Source: JAJPHC01 sp035255945
Lineage (GTDB): Bacteria > Acidobacteriota > Thermoanaerobaculia > Gp7-AA8
NCBI GenBank assembly: GCA_035255945.1
Contig: DATEZA010000123.1
Coordinates: 1 to 64,000 of the forward strand
DNA: 64,000 nt
Direction: 5' to 3'
Under the pieces are notes generated by a model that was not told where the DNA came from, made no database searches, and was given only the letters and a program-made list of their open reading frames with translations. Positions 57,217-64,000 of this stretch are shown here, one piece after another. The translations under genes and the position numbers were made by a program. How positions within the stretch are numbered: position 1 is the first letter of the stretch; each line of letters starts with the position of its first letter.

Positions 57217-58626
57217 TCATTCCGAGTACCAGTCGATGATGCGCGCGATCGCGCGCTGACACACTTTGCAGAACCCCACTTCATCGCGCGTAAACATCAT
57301 GCAGTCGGTCTGCGGACGGAACAGCCCCTTCGCTTCGTAACCCGCCCCTTCGAAAGCGCCGACCTTGCCGGCGTACTTCTGATCGTGATCGAGGAACTTC
57401 GTCTCCCACACCTGCTCCTCGCGGAAGAGCGCATCCATCTCCGTCTCCGGACGATTCTCCGCGCGGATCTTGCGGCGCCGCGCCTGGATGTCGCGGCTGT
57501 GCTTCTCGAACTCTTCCTTGTCCCACGGCGTCGGCAGCGGCACGTCCTTGTCCACCATGTCGAACCACTTCGGATGCGCGCCGTTCGCGGTGATGTTCGG
57601 CTCCCACGGCTCCGGATGTTCCACGCCTGTTTCATACGCGACATCGGACGTGTAGTACTCGTCCGCCAGTCCGGCGAAGTGATGTCCGAACTCGTGCACG
57701 AACACATACTCCGCGAAGCCGGTATCGACCGCCGCCGTCGCCTGATCGTTGAAGATCCCGCCGCCACCGTACTGCTTCTCGTTCACCAGCACCTCGAGGA
57801 AGTCGTACGGCGCCGCCGACGCGACGTCGCGCAGCGCGCGATTGTCGAGCGTCAGCACGTACCGCTCCGAATCGAAGATGTTGTACTCGGTGCCGATCGT
57901 CGTGCGGCGATCGTCGCGGGTGCGCGGACGATGCACGCCGCTCTGCGACGACGGCAGATCGATCGCCCGCACGTTGAAGTTTTTCTTGTGCGACTTGAAC
58001 GGCTCGGTGTCGAAGAGCTTCGCGCTCAGCCGCTGCACGTCTTTGTGGAACTTCGGCAGCTCCGCCTCGGTGTAGCCCTCGCCGATGATCAGCAGGTCGA
58101 CCTTTTCCGATGCGGGTCCGTTCTCGAACACCGTCCACACTTTGCCGATCGGCTTCAGGTCCGCCTTGTTGACGAACTGCGAATCGGGATTGACGAGCGC
58201 CGACCAGAGCTGCTGAAACGCGTTCTGTTTGTCGCGCTTCTTCAGCACCACCTGCACCGGTTTGCGCGGCCACGGAAAGCGCACCGACTCGGTGAACGTG
58301 CCGGCGTGCTCCTTCGCATCGTCCGTCGTCTGCCACTCGCCGAACACAGACGCGAATCCGTGCGAGTAAATCACCTGATTCGTCGTGCGATCGATGACTT
58401 CGAAGTAGTAGTTGCCGAGGTTCGTCGTATCGATCAGATGAGTCCGCGAGCCGGACCATGGGCCGTCGGATACGACACGATCGAGCGCCACGATCTCCTC
58501 GCCGTGATTGCCCGTGTGGAAGTAATCGACGCGCATCGTTTTGTCGAGGAACAGGTCGTCGAACTTCGCTGCGCGCGCGGAGAATGCAAGCAGAAGTGTT
58601 GCGAGAATGATCCGAATTCGATGCAT
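57217..58626 (-). CDS. Secreted M64-family metallopeptidase
   Basis: A 469-residue exported peptidase of the IgA-peptidase M64 family. The signal is MHRIRIILATLLLAFSARA. The zinc site is HEFGHHFAGLADEY (His311, His315 with the distal Asp), preceded by EKQYGGGGIFNDQATAA. An N-terminal beta domain (20-140) is typical of M64. Conserved LLIIGEGYTEAELPKFHKD is present. The start at 58626 gives the signal peptide. Divergent from the VWA gene with 22 bp between the starts. Confidence 0.88.
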   Translation of the reverse strand: MHRIRIILATLLLAFSARAAKFDDLFLDKTMRVDYFHTGNHGEEIVALDRVVSDGPWSGSRTHLIDTTNLGNYYFEVIDRTTNQVIYSHGFASVFGEWQTTDDAKEHAGTFTESVRFPWPRKPVQVVLKKRDKQNAFQQLWSALVNPDSQFVNKADLKPIGKVWTVFENGPASEKVDLLIIGEGYTEAELPKFHKDVQRLSAKLFDTEPFKSHKKNFNVRAIDLPSSQSGVHRPRTRDDRRTTIGTEYNIFDSERYVLTLDNRALRDVASAAPYDFLEVLVNEKQYGGGGIFNDQATAAVDTGFAEYVFVHEFGHHFAGLADEYYTSDVAYETGVEHPEPWEPNITANGAHPKWFDMVDKDVPLPTPWDKEEFEKHSRDIQARRRKIRAENRPETEMDALFREEQVWETKFLDHDQKYAGKVGAFEGAGYEAKGLFRPQTDCMMFTRDEVGFCKVCQRAIARIIDWYSE

Positions 58627-58648
58627 GAGTAAATTGTAGACTCGACGC

Positions 58649-59686
58649 ATGCGGGCACTCGTGCTATCTGTAATCTGCTGTCTGCTGTCCGGCGTCGCCG
58701 CCGCCCAGGTCACCGAGAAGATCTCCGTCGAGCGCGTCATCGTCGACGCCCGCGTCACCGACGATCACGGCGACCCGATCACCGATCTCGAACCGAAAGA
58801 CTTTCGCGTGAAGATCGACGGCAAATTGGTGAAGGTCGAATCGGCCGAGTGGATCCCGGAGACCGCGGCCGCGCGCGGACTGGCGAGCATCGGCAAAACG
58901 CAAGTCGAGAATCCGAACCCCGATCAGCAGACCGCGCCCGCGGGACGCCTCCTCGTCTTTCTCATCCAGACCGATTTCGCGCGCAACAAGTTCCGCCTCG
59001 GCGGACAGATGAAAGTCATCAGCAACGCCGACGAGATGATCGAGTCGCTCGAGCCCGAGGACAAAGTCGCGGTGTTCCAGTTCGACTCACATCTCAAGTT
59101 CCGGCTCGATTTCACCGACGACAAAGCGCGCGTGAAGAATGCGATCCGCGACGCGCTGGCGATCGACGAGCCGAACGAGCCGCCGACGGTGCCGAATCCG
59201 TCGTTAAAGCGGCATCTCAACAAGGACGAGATGTTCCACGCGACGAAGCCGGAGATGGCGCTGCTCATCGTTGGCAACGCGCTCCGCTCCATCCCCGGTC
59301 CGAAGTCGCTCATCCTCCTCGGATGGGGACTCGGTGAGCGCGTCAACGGCAGGATCATCATGCCGCGCGAGTATCCGATCGCGCGGCACGTGCTCGACGT
59401 CGCCCGCACCAGCGTGTTCTCGCTCGACGTCACCGAAGCCGATTACCACGATCTCGCGGTCGGCATGGCGCAGGCCTCGGGCGATACCGGCGGCTTTTAC
59501 CAAAGCACGTTCCGCTTCCCGCAGATGGCGTTCGATCGTCTGAAGTCGACGCTGCAAGGTCACTACGAGCTCGAGGTGCACAAGCCGGAGAAGATCGTCC
59601 TCGGCACGCATCACATCGAGGTCGATGTCGATCGGAAGAACGCGACGGTGATGGCGCGATCGACATACATCGAAGACGGCCAGTGA
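58649..59686 (+). CDS. Secreted VWFA-related domain protein
   Basis: A 345-residue exported protein; signal MRALVLSVICCLLSGVAAAQ. Blocks ISVERVIVDARVTDDHGDPI, LEPKDFRVKIDGK, FLIQTDFARNKFRLGGQ and GHYELEVHKPEK match the VWFA-related family described mainly in Acidobacteria. The metal-binding site is degenerate (no DxSxS). Role: adhesion or protein binding outside the cell. The signal peptide is coded by iterated 7-nt words (see findings). Confidence 0.85.
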   Translation: MRALVLSVICCLLSGVAAAQVTEKISVERVIVDARVTDDHGDPITDLEPKDFRVKIDGKLVKVESAEWIPETAAARGLASIGKTQVENPNPDQQTAPAGRLLVFLIQTDFARNKFRLGGQMKVISNADEMIESLEPEDKVAVFQFDSHLKFRLDFTDDKARVKNAIRDALAIDEPNEPPTVPNPSLKRHLNKDEMFHATKPEMALLIVGNALRSIPGPKSLILLGWGLGERVNGRIIMPREYPIARHVLDVARTSVFSLDVTEADYHDLAVGMAQASGDTGGFYQSTFRFPQMAFDRLKSTLQGHYELEVHKPEKIVLGTHHIEVDVDRKNATVMARSTYIEDGQ

Positions 59687-59734
59687 TGCAGCACGGCGTG
59701 TCTCTTGCACATTTTCTTGTGCAGGAGGAATCAC

Positions 59735-60016
59735 ATGGCGTCGAAGTACGGCAAGAAGGCCTCGAAAAAAGTCGAAAAGGCGATGCACGAGCGCAAGCGC
59801 GGAACGCTGAAGAGCGGCAGCTCGGGCAAGAAGGTGAAGAGCCGCAAGCAGGCGATCGCCATCGGACTCTCCGAAGCGCGTCGCGAAGGCGCGAAGGTGC
59901 CGTCGAAGAAATCTTCGAAGAAGTCGGCGAAGAAATCGACTAAGAAATCTTCGAAGAAGTCGACGACGAAGAAGTCTTCGAAGAAGTCGGCGAAGAAATC
60001 TTCGAAGAAGAGCTGA
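59735..60016 (+). CDS. Lys-rich DUF6496-like small basic protein
   Basis: A 93-residue protein with a GGAGG site before ATG 59735. The N-terminal half has KKVKSRKQAIAIGLSEARRE as in DUF6496. The C-terminal half is a run of KKSSKKSAKKS repeats, giving a histone-H1-like basic tail suited to nucleic-acid binding. A TGCAC...GTGCA hairpin precedes the ribosome binding site. The last 77 bp overlap the opposite-strand membrane protein gene. Confidence 0.75.
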   Translation: MASKYGKKASKKVEKAMHERKRGTLKSGSSGKKVKSRKQAIAIGLSEARREGAKVPSKKSSKKSAKKSTKKSSKKSTTKKSSKKSAKKSSKKS

Positions 60017-60365
60017 CGCCGCGGTAGTTCGTCAGCAGCGCGATCACTCCGATCAGCACACCGATGGCGATGAAGAAGTTCCGCGACTGAACGCCGCGGA
60101 AGAAATTCGCCATCCACGGCAGCAGGATCAGCAGGATCGAAACGAGCGCTTCGATCGCGCCATGCAGCGGGAAGCCGATGATCTTTTTCGCGCCGAGCGG
60201 GAAGCGCGTCAGCACCGTCATCAGGAAATGCACGGCGGCGAGGATGTAGCAGAAGATCGCCTGCTTTCCGGTGAATCCCGCCACGCCGGGACCGACGGCC
60301 AGGATGATGACCATCGCGTAGTCGATGATTCCGTGCGAGACGGGGCCGAGTGTTCGAAGCAGCAT
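59940..60365 (-). CDS. Small membrane protein with a repeat-encoded Ser-rich tail
   Basis: A 141-residue membrane protein: helices at IIDYAMVIILAVGPGVAGF, IFCYILAAVHFLMTVLTRF, ALVSILLILLPWMANF and FFIAIGVLIGVIALLTNY. The last 25 residues are Ser/Thr/Lys-rich and are the antisense of the Lys-rich gene, so the natural end is near TNYRGVSS. It begins directly after the MBL gene stop and is probably co-transcribed with it. Confidence 0.7.
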   Translation of the reverse strand: MLLRTLGPVSHGIIDYAMVIILAVGPGVAGFTGKQAIFCYILAAVHFLMTVLTRFPLGAKKIIGFPLHGAIEALVSILLILLPWMANFFRGVQSRNFFIAIGVLIGVIALLTNYRGVSSSSKISSPTSSKTSSSSTSSKIS

Positions 60366-61388
60366 TCAGACCTCTCTTCCTTCGCCATGTTCGAGGATCG
60401 CGATGTTGGGATTTCCCGCCTCGCCGATCGCGCGGCGGAGATGCTCGATCGGTTCCAGCTCGCCGTCGTCGCCGAGATCGAACGTGCCGTAGTGAATCGG
60501 GATCGAAGTCTGCGCGCCGAGGATTTGGTGTGCGCGGACCATGTCGTCGGGCGACATGTGCATCGGCTGCATGAACCAGCGCGGCAGATACGCGCCGATC
60601 GGCAGCAGCGCGACGCGCAGGTCCGGGAAGCGCGCTTTGATCTGCTCGAAGTGCGCGCCGAATCCGGTGTCGCCGGCGAAGTACGCGTTGCCTGAAGGCC
60701 CGCCGATCATGAATCCGCCCCACAGGTTCGCATCGCGATCGGAGAGACCGCGCGAGCAGAAGTGGCGCGCCGGAACGAGCGTGATGTTCTGATGCGAGTC
60801 CCACCAATCGAGTGCGATCACGTTTCGGATGCCGTGGCGTTTCAGGAAGACATCGTTCCCCAGCGGCGTGATGATGCGCGGCCAGAACCGCTTGCGCAGC
60901 GCGTGCAGCGTCGGGAGATCGAGATGGTCGTAGTGGTTATGACTGACGAGCACGAAATCGATCGGCGGCAGATCGCGGAACCGAATGCCCGGCACGCGAT
61001 GCCGCTTCGGTCCGGCGAACGCAAACGGCGAGCAGCGCTCCGACCAGATCGGATCGGTCAACATGTTGACGTTGTCCATCTGCAGCAGGAGCGTCGAGTG
61101 ATTGATGAACGTCACGCGCATCCGCCCGCCGCCCACCCGCTCCGGCGGCTTCTCCCCCGGCGCGTCGTCCACCCATTCGCGCCAGTACCCGTGATCGCGG
61201 TTGAGCATCCACTTGAGGAACGCGTCCCGGCCATGCTCCCCGCTCTCCGCGTTGAAGAACCTCTTCCCATCGAAGTGATCGCTCTCCGGTCCGCGGTAAT
61301 GCGGCGCCGCGATCAGCTGCTTCTCGATGACCTCAGCAAGCGCAGCCGCCCCCGCCACCCCGAACGCCGCGCGAATGATCCCCTTCAT
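60366..61388 (-). CDS. NAPE-PLD-like MBL-fold hydrolase
   Basis: A 340-residue MBL-fold protein with an N-terminal hydrophobic stretch. The dimetal motif SHNHYDHLD is complete; later ligands are FAGDTGFG and HYGTF. INHSTLLLQMDNVNMLTDPI and RFWPRIITPLGND match the NAPE-PLD/UlaG-like subgroup. The substrate is unknown. Start 61388 is used because GGAG is better spaced for it than for the ATG at 61397. Confidence 0.83.
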   Translation of the reverse strand: MKGIIRAAFGVAGAAALAEVIEKQLIAAPHYRGPESDHFDGKRFFNAESGEHGRDAFLKWMLNRDHGYWREWVDDAPGEKPPERVGGGRMRVTFINHSTLLLQMDNVNMLTDPIWSERCSPFAFAGPKRHRVPGIRFRDLPPIDFVLVSHNHYDHLDLPTLHALRKRFWPRIITPLGNDVFLKRHGIRNVIALDWWDSHQNITLVPARHFCSRGLSDRDANLWGGFMIGGPSGNAYFAGDTGFGAHFEQIKARFPDLRVALLPIGAYLPRWFMQPMHMSPDDMVRAHQILGAQTSIPIHYGTFDLGDDGELEPIEHLRRAIGEAGNPNIAILEHGEGREV

Positions 61389-61467
61389 CGGTATCATTCT
61401 CCGGCAGGTTGACGCGACCTCGCGGGAGAAATACGATGTCCCGGTCGTTCGTTGACAGAGATCCCAT

Positions 61468-61543
61468 AGGCGCTTAGCTCAGTCGGTAGAGCATCACCTT
61501 CACACGGTGGGGGTCAACGGTTCGAGTCCGTTAGCGCCTACCA
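61468..61543 (+). tRNA. tRNA-Val(CAC)
   Basis: The acceptor arm AGGCGCT (61468-61474) pairs with AGCGCCT (61533-61539), the D-arm is GCTC...GAGC, and the anticodon stem TCACC/GGTGG has a loop TTCACAC with anticodon CAC. The T-arm is AACGG-TTCGAGT-CCGTT. The CCA end is encoded (61541-61543). It reads valine GUG codons. Confidence 0.96.
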
Positions 61544-61555
61544 GATAACTCGTTG

Positions 61556-61593
61556 AAGCCGCTCAGGTTGCGCAGACCGGGCGGCTTTTTTTT
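61556..61593 (+). terminator. Intrinsic terminator after tRNA-Val
   Basis: AAGCCGC (61556-61562) pairs with GCGGCTT (61581-61587), followed by a T-run. It lies 13 bp after the CCA end. The 173 bp after it (61594-61766) hold no gene I can support. Confidence 0.75.
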
Positions 61594-61766
61594 GCCTTCC
61601 TTCTGCCGAAAGTGTTCACGCAAGTGTTCACCGGGTCGCGGTTGGGTCCGAGACCGCGTCGCATCCGGCGCTCTTTCCTGCGCGACGAACGACAAATCAA
61701 GTTGTTGCGAGAGCATCGGACTCTGTAATGATCGACTGACAATGCTTGCTCGCGCCGTGAGCTCCG

Positions 61767-64000
61767 TCAGCGCCTCTTCGCGGCCGGGATCACGTTGACT
61801 GTCGCGCTCCCGCTAGTCCTGCTGGAATCGTTCTCGATCATGATGGTGTAGGTCGTGGTTTGCCGAGGTGAGAGGCGCAACTGTCCTTGCAAAGGAACTG
61901 CGCCCACATCTGGCGTGATGACCACACGCGTGGCATCGAATGAGTTCCATTGCAGGAGTATCTGTTCGCCGCGTTGGATCGTGTCGGGAGTCACGATGAT
62001 GGATCCTGAGACAGGTTTCGAGGCTGGCGCAGCGACAACGAGTGTTGCGGTACCTTGTGCATGATCCTGTCCGTTCGACACGGTTATTGTGTACGTCGTC
62101 GTCTCTAGGGGCGATACGTCAACTTGGCCTGATGGTGCAACGAATCCAATTCCTGGTGTGATTTTGATTCGCGTAGCGTTGATACTTTTCCAGTCGAGAT
62201 GAGCTGATTGGCCTGGCGCAATCGAAGCAGGTGAGACGCTCATTATTGCCGCCGGCGCCGCGTTTTGTGGAGCCACGCTGGCTTGCTGCCCTACGACCTG
62301 TGGTCGTTGGACGTCGAGCGTCACAGACGCTTTCGCCGGACGACCGCTTGCGCTCCAGCCTTGGAGGGTATACGTCGTCGTTTGTGTCGGTGCGACGGTG
62401 ATCTTGCCGCGTGGCTCGACCGTGCCAACGAGCGGGTTGAGTGCCAGCGTGGTCGTATCAATCGACGACCAATCGAGGTGCGCTGTCTCTCCGCGCCTGA
62501 TGATCCCAGGCGTGACGCCCATTTCCAAAGCCGCCGCCGCGTCTCGTGTCAGGAGATGCACGATGGCCTTTCCGTACACCTCGCCAGATGGCGTACCGTC
62601 AGCGTTCGGGGCGTTTCGTGCCTCGACCTTGACGAGGAAGCTCTTGCCGGCCGCGAATAGTTCTAGCGGAAGGGTGACGGTACCTTCGCGGGGGCCCACG
62701 CTTGGTGCCTTCGTGAACACGTTTCTTCCATTGATCGAGATGGTCCCGCCGTCATCCAGGGTGTAGTTCAGCCTTGCCTGCGTAACCGTGCGGTGTGCCG
62801 GTACGGAGCAGGACGTCGAGTCCGATGTCAGTATCCCTACTCCTGCCTGTGTCTCAGCAGTGCAGGCCACGGCAAGGCCTGGAGGCGCAACTATCCCCGT
62901 GGGAGTAGCGGCGGGTTCGACGTGTACCGTTGCGGATGCCTGCGCGCTGTCGCCGGTATCGTTGCTGATGGTCATCGTGTACGTCGTCGTGGCGCGTGGT
63001 GTGACTTGGATCCTGCCGTGTAGGGGGACGATGCCGATGCTTGGCGTGATCACCACATGCGTCGCGCCAAAGGAGTTCCATCGCAGTTCCGGAACCGTTC
63101 CGTTGCGACTGATGGTGTCAGGCGACGCGATGAGCGATCCTGTTACCGGGGCGACCTCGTAGTCGGCCGGTCGGTTCGTGACGGTGACCATTACTGCGCC
63201 GCGTGCGATGACACCGTCGGCGTTCGTCGACACGATTTCATACGTTGTCGTAGCGCGTGGAGAGACGTCGATGCTGCCCGTCGGACCGACGATGCCGATG
63301 TTCGGGCTGATGACGACATCCACGGCGTCGGTAGATGACCACGTGAGCTTGGCGGACCCTCCGAAGGTGATGGTGCCGGGTGATGCCGTCAGGCCACACG
63401 CCGGGAGGTGTTGCGTCGTTGCCGTGGCCGGTGCCGTGTGGAACCGCGGGGGTGCTACACGAGGTCGTCGCTCTTGGTGTAACGTGATCGCGCCTGCCAG
63501 TAAGAGCGTTACCAGCAACGCCATCAGCAGCGAGCGGCGCGGAAAAGCTGGTGGCGGCACAACGTCGCCATCGGTGACCTTAACCGTCGTCGCATCCTGA
63601 GTGATGGCTGGGGCGACGGTCGCTTTGGCGCTTCGGGCTGGTGGTAGTTCTCGGAGGGCCCGTCCAATATCAGCAGCAGAGTCGTATCGCTTGCGGGGTT
63701 CTTTTTGCAAGCAGCGAGCGACGATGTCGCCGACAGGCTCGCGAAGGGGGGCAGGGAATTCACAATTGATAGCGTGGATCGTGTGATATGGCGTTGCGCG
63801 ATGAAACGGATGGCGTCCGGTAAGCGCTTCATAGAGGACGATACCGAATGAAAAAATATCCGTACGGTAATCGACTTTTTTCGAGGCGTCCGTTTGTTCG
63901 GGCGAGAGGTAGTCAATTGTTCCTACAATCGTGTTTGTCGTCGTAATCGTCGCGCCTTCGGTTCTTGCCAGTCCGAAGTCGACGATGCGCGCGCGGTCGT
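61767..64000 (-). CDS. Ser/Thr protein kinase with Ig-like repeats (partial, N-terminus off the edge)
   Basis: The visible N-terminal part is the end of a Hanks kinase: DFGLART, IDYLSPEQTD and FSFGIVLYEALTGRHPF. A membrane helix follows (SLLMALLVTLLLAGAITL). The outside part has five related 60-residue Ig/beta repeats, each with a Pro-Gly turn and TTTYT (for example SPRATTTYEI, TPRATTTYTM). A separate beta domain containing TQARLNYTLDDGG lies between the second and third repeats. This resembles PASTA-type sensor kinases in layout, but the repeats are different. It is less GC-rich than its neighbours, and tRNA-Val is about 220 bp away from its 3' end. Confidence 0.88.
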   Translation of the reverse strand, partial: DRARIVDFGLARTEGATITTTNTIVGTIDYLSPEQTDASKKVDYRTDIFSFGIVLYEALTGRHPFHRATPYHTIHAINCEFPAPLREPVGDIVARCLQKEPRKRYDSAADIGRALRELPPARSAKATVAPAITQDATTVKVTDGDVVPPPAFPRRSLLMALLVTLLLAGAITLHQERRPRVAPPRFHTAPATATTQHLPACGLTASPGTITFGGSAKLTWSSTDAVDVVISPNIGIVGPTGSIDVSPRATTTYEIVSTNADGVIARGAVMVTVTNRPADYEVAPVTGSLIASPDTISRNGTVPELRWNSFGATHVVITPSIGIVPLHGRIQVTPRATTTYTMTISNDTGDSAQASATVHVEPAATPTGIVAPPGLAVACTAETQAGVGILTSDSTSCSVPAHRTVTQARLNYTLDDGGTISINGRNVFTKAPSVGPREGTVTLPLELFAAGKSFLVKVEARNAPNADGTPSGEVYGKAIVHLLTRDAAAALEMGVTPGIIRRGETAHLDWSSIDTTTLALNPLVGTVEPRGKITVAPTQTTTYTLQGWSASGRPAKASVTLDVQRPQVVGQQASVAPQNAAPAAIMSVSPASIAPGQSAHLDWKSINATRIKITPGIGFVAPSGQVDVSPLETTTYTITVSNGQDHAQGTATLVVAAPASKPVSGSIIVTPDTIQRGEQILLQWNSFDATRVVITPDVGAVPLQGQLRLSPRQTTTYTIMIENDSSRTSGSATVNVIPAAKRR

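Noticed and set aside
61531..61716. A 61-codon minus-strand frame between tRNA-Val and the kinase gene
   Set aside because: It covers the tRNA end and its terminator and has no recognisable feature.
61544..61766. Phage attachment site or integrase remnant after tRNA-Val
   Set aside because: No repeat of the tRNA 3' end and no integrase motif in the visible sequence; only the terminator is supported.

Overview
The window is a GC-rich, gene-dense bacterial chromosome segment from a Gram-negative-type organism. Evidence for that is a TonB-receptor-like beta-barrel, many signal peptides and lipoboxes, and envelope enzymes such as MurA, AmiC-type amidase, NamZ and MprF. A VWFA-related secreted protein, tandem TMTC-like membrane/TPR proteins, large hybrid sensor kinases and several Ser/Thr protein kinases suggest Acidobacteriota or a related soil lineage. 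That placement is inference; no 16S gene is present. Housekeeping genes (folP, murA, purS, purQ, acs, tmk, holB, queA, tRNA-Val) show it is chromosome, not plasmid or phage.

Layout. 1-2.0 kb: folP-murA (minus), with a MurA whose catalytic Cys is Asp. 2.2-7 kb: MBL hydrolase, secreted propeller-like protein, PIG-L deacetylase, TonB-like barrel. 6.9-9 kb: purS - secreted propeller - purQ. 9-14 kb: a 1208-aa GAF hybrid kinase overlapping a receiver-Ser/Thr-kinase fusion. 15-19 kb: acs, SDR reductase, GT2. 18.8-21.2 kb: two paralogous secreted proteins flanking a decayed subtilisin. 21.2-25 kb: tmk-holB, a candidate structured RNA, then GerMN lipoprotein and amidase. 25-29 kb: lipoprotein, iron-permease-like protein, threonine dehydratase, SRPBCC protein, zinc alcohol dehydrogenase. 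29-33 kb: two TMTC-like proteins. 33-38 kb: DUF1223, DHH phosphoesterase, aaRS-like orphan, DUF1203, Lrp-EamA pair. 38-42 kb: ferredoxin, queA, moaB-namZ, pseudouridine synthase. 42-46 kb: an NtrY-like 1262-aa kinase. 46-53 kb: CAP protein, TrxR-like oxidoreductase, mprF with two VirJ-like hydrolases. 53-56 kb: ABC exporter pair. 56-61 kb: M64 peptidase, VWA protein, Lys-rich small protein, NAPE-PLD-like MBL. 61.5-64 kb: tRNA-Val and a Ser/Thr kinase with Ig-like repeats that runs off the edge.

The most unusual content is a set of palindromic repeat families. Family A reads GTGTAGGACAAGCTCTCAGC..., family B GTGTGGCGCCG..., family C GGAGCGCGGGC..., family D GGAGTGCGGCGGC..., and another class is built from iterated 8-nt words. 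Some copies lie in frame inside genes: 54-bp, 18-codon inserts sit in a TMTC protein and in the NtrY-like kinase. Others supply the stop codons of both genes of a convergent pair. Three convergent junctions also carry local duplications of gene 3' ends. Together these suggest active remodelling of gene ends and loops by repeats.

Many gene pairs are translationally coupled through ATGA, GTGA or TTGA overlaps, and several convergent pairs overlap at their 3' ends.
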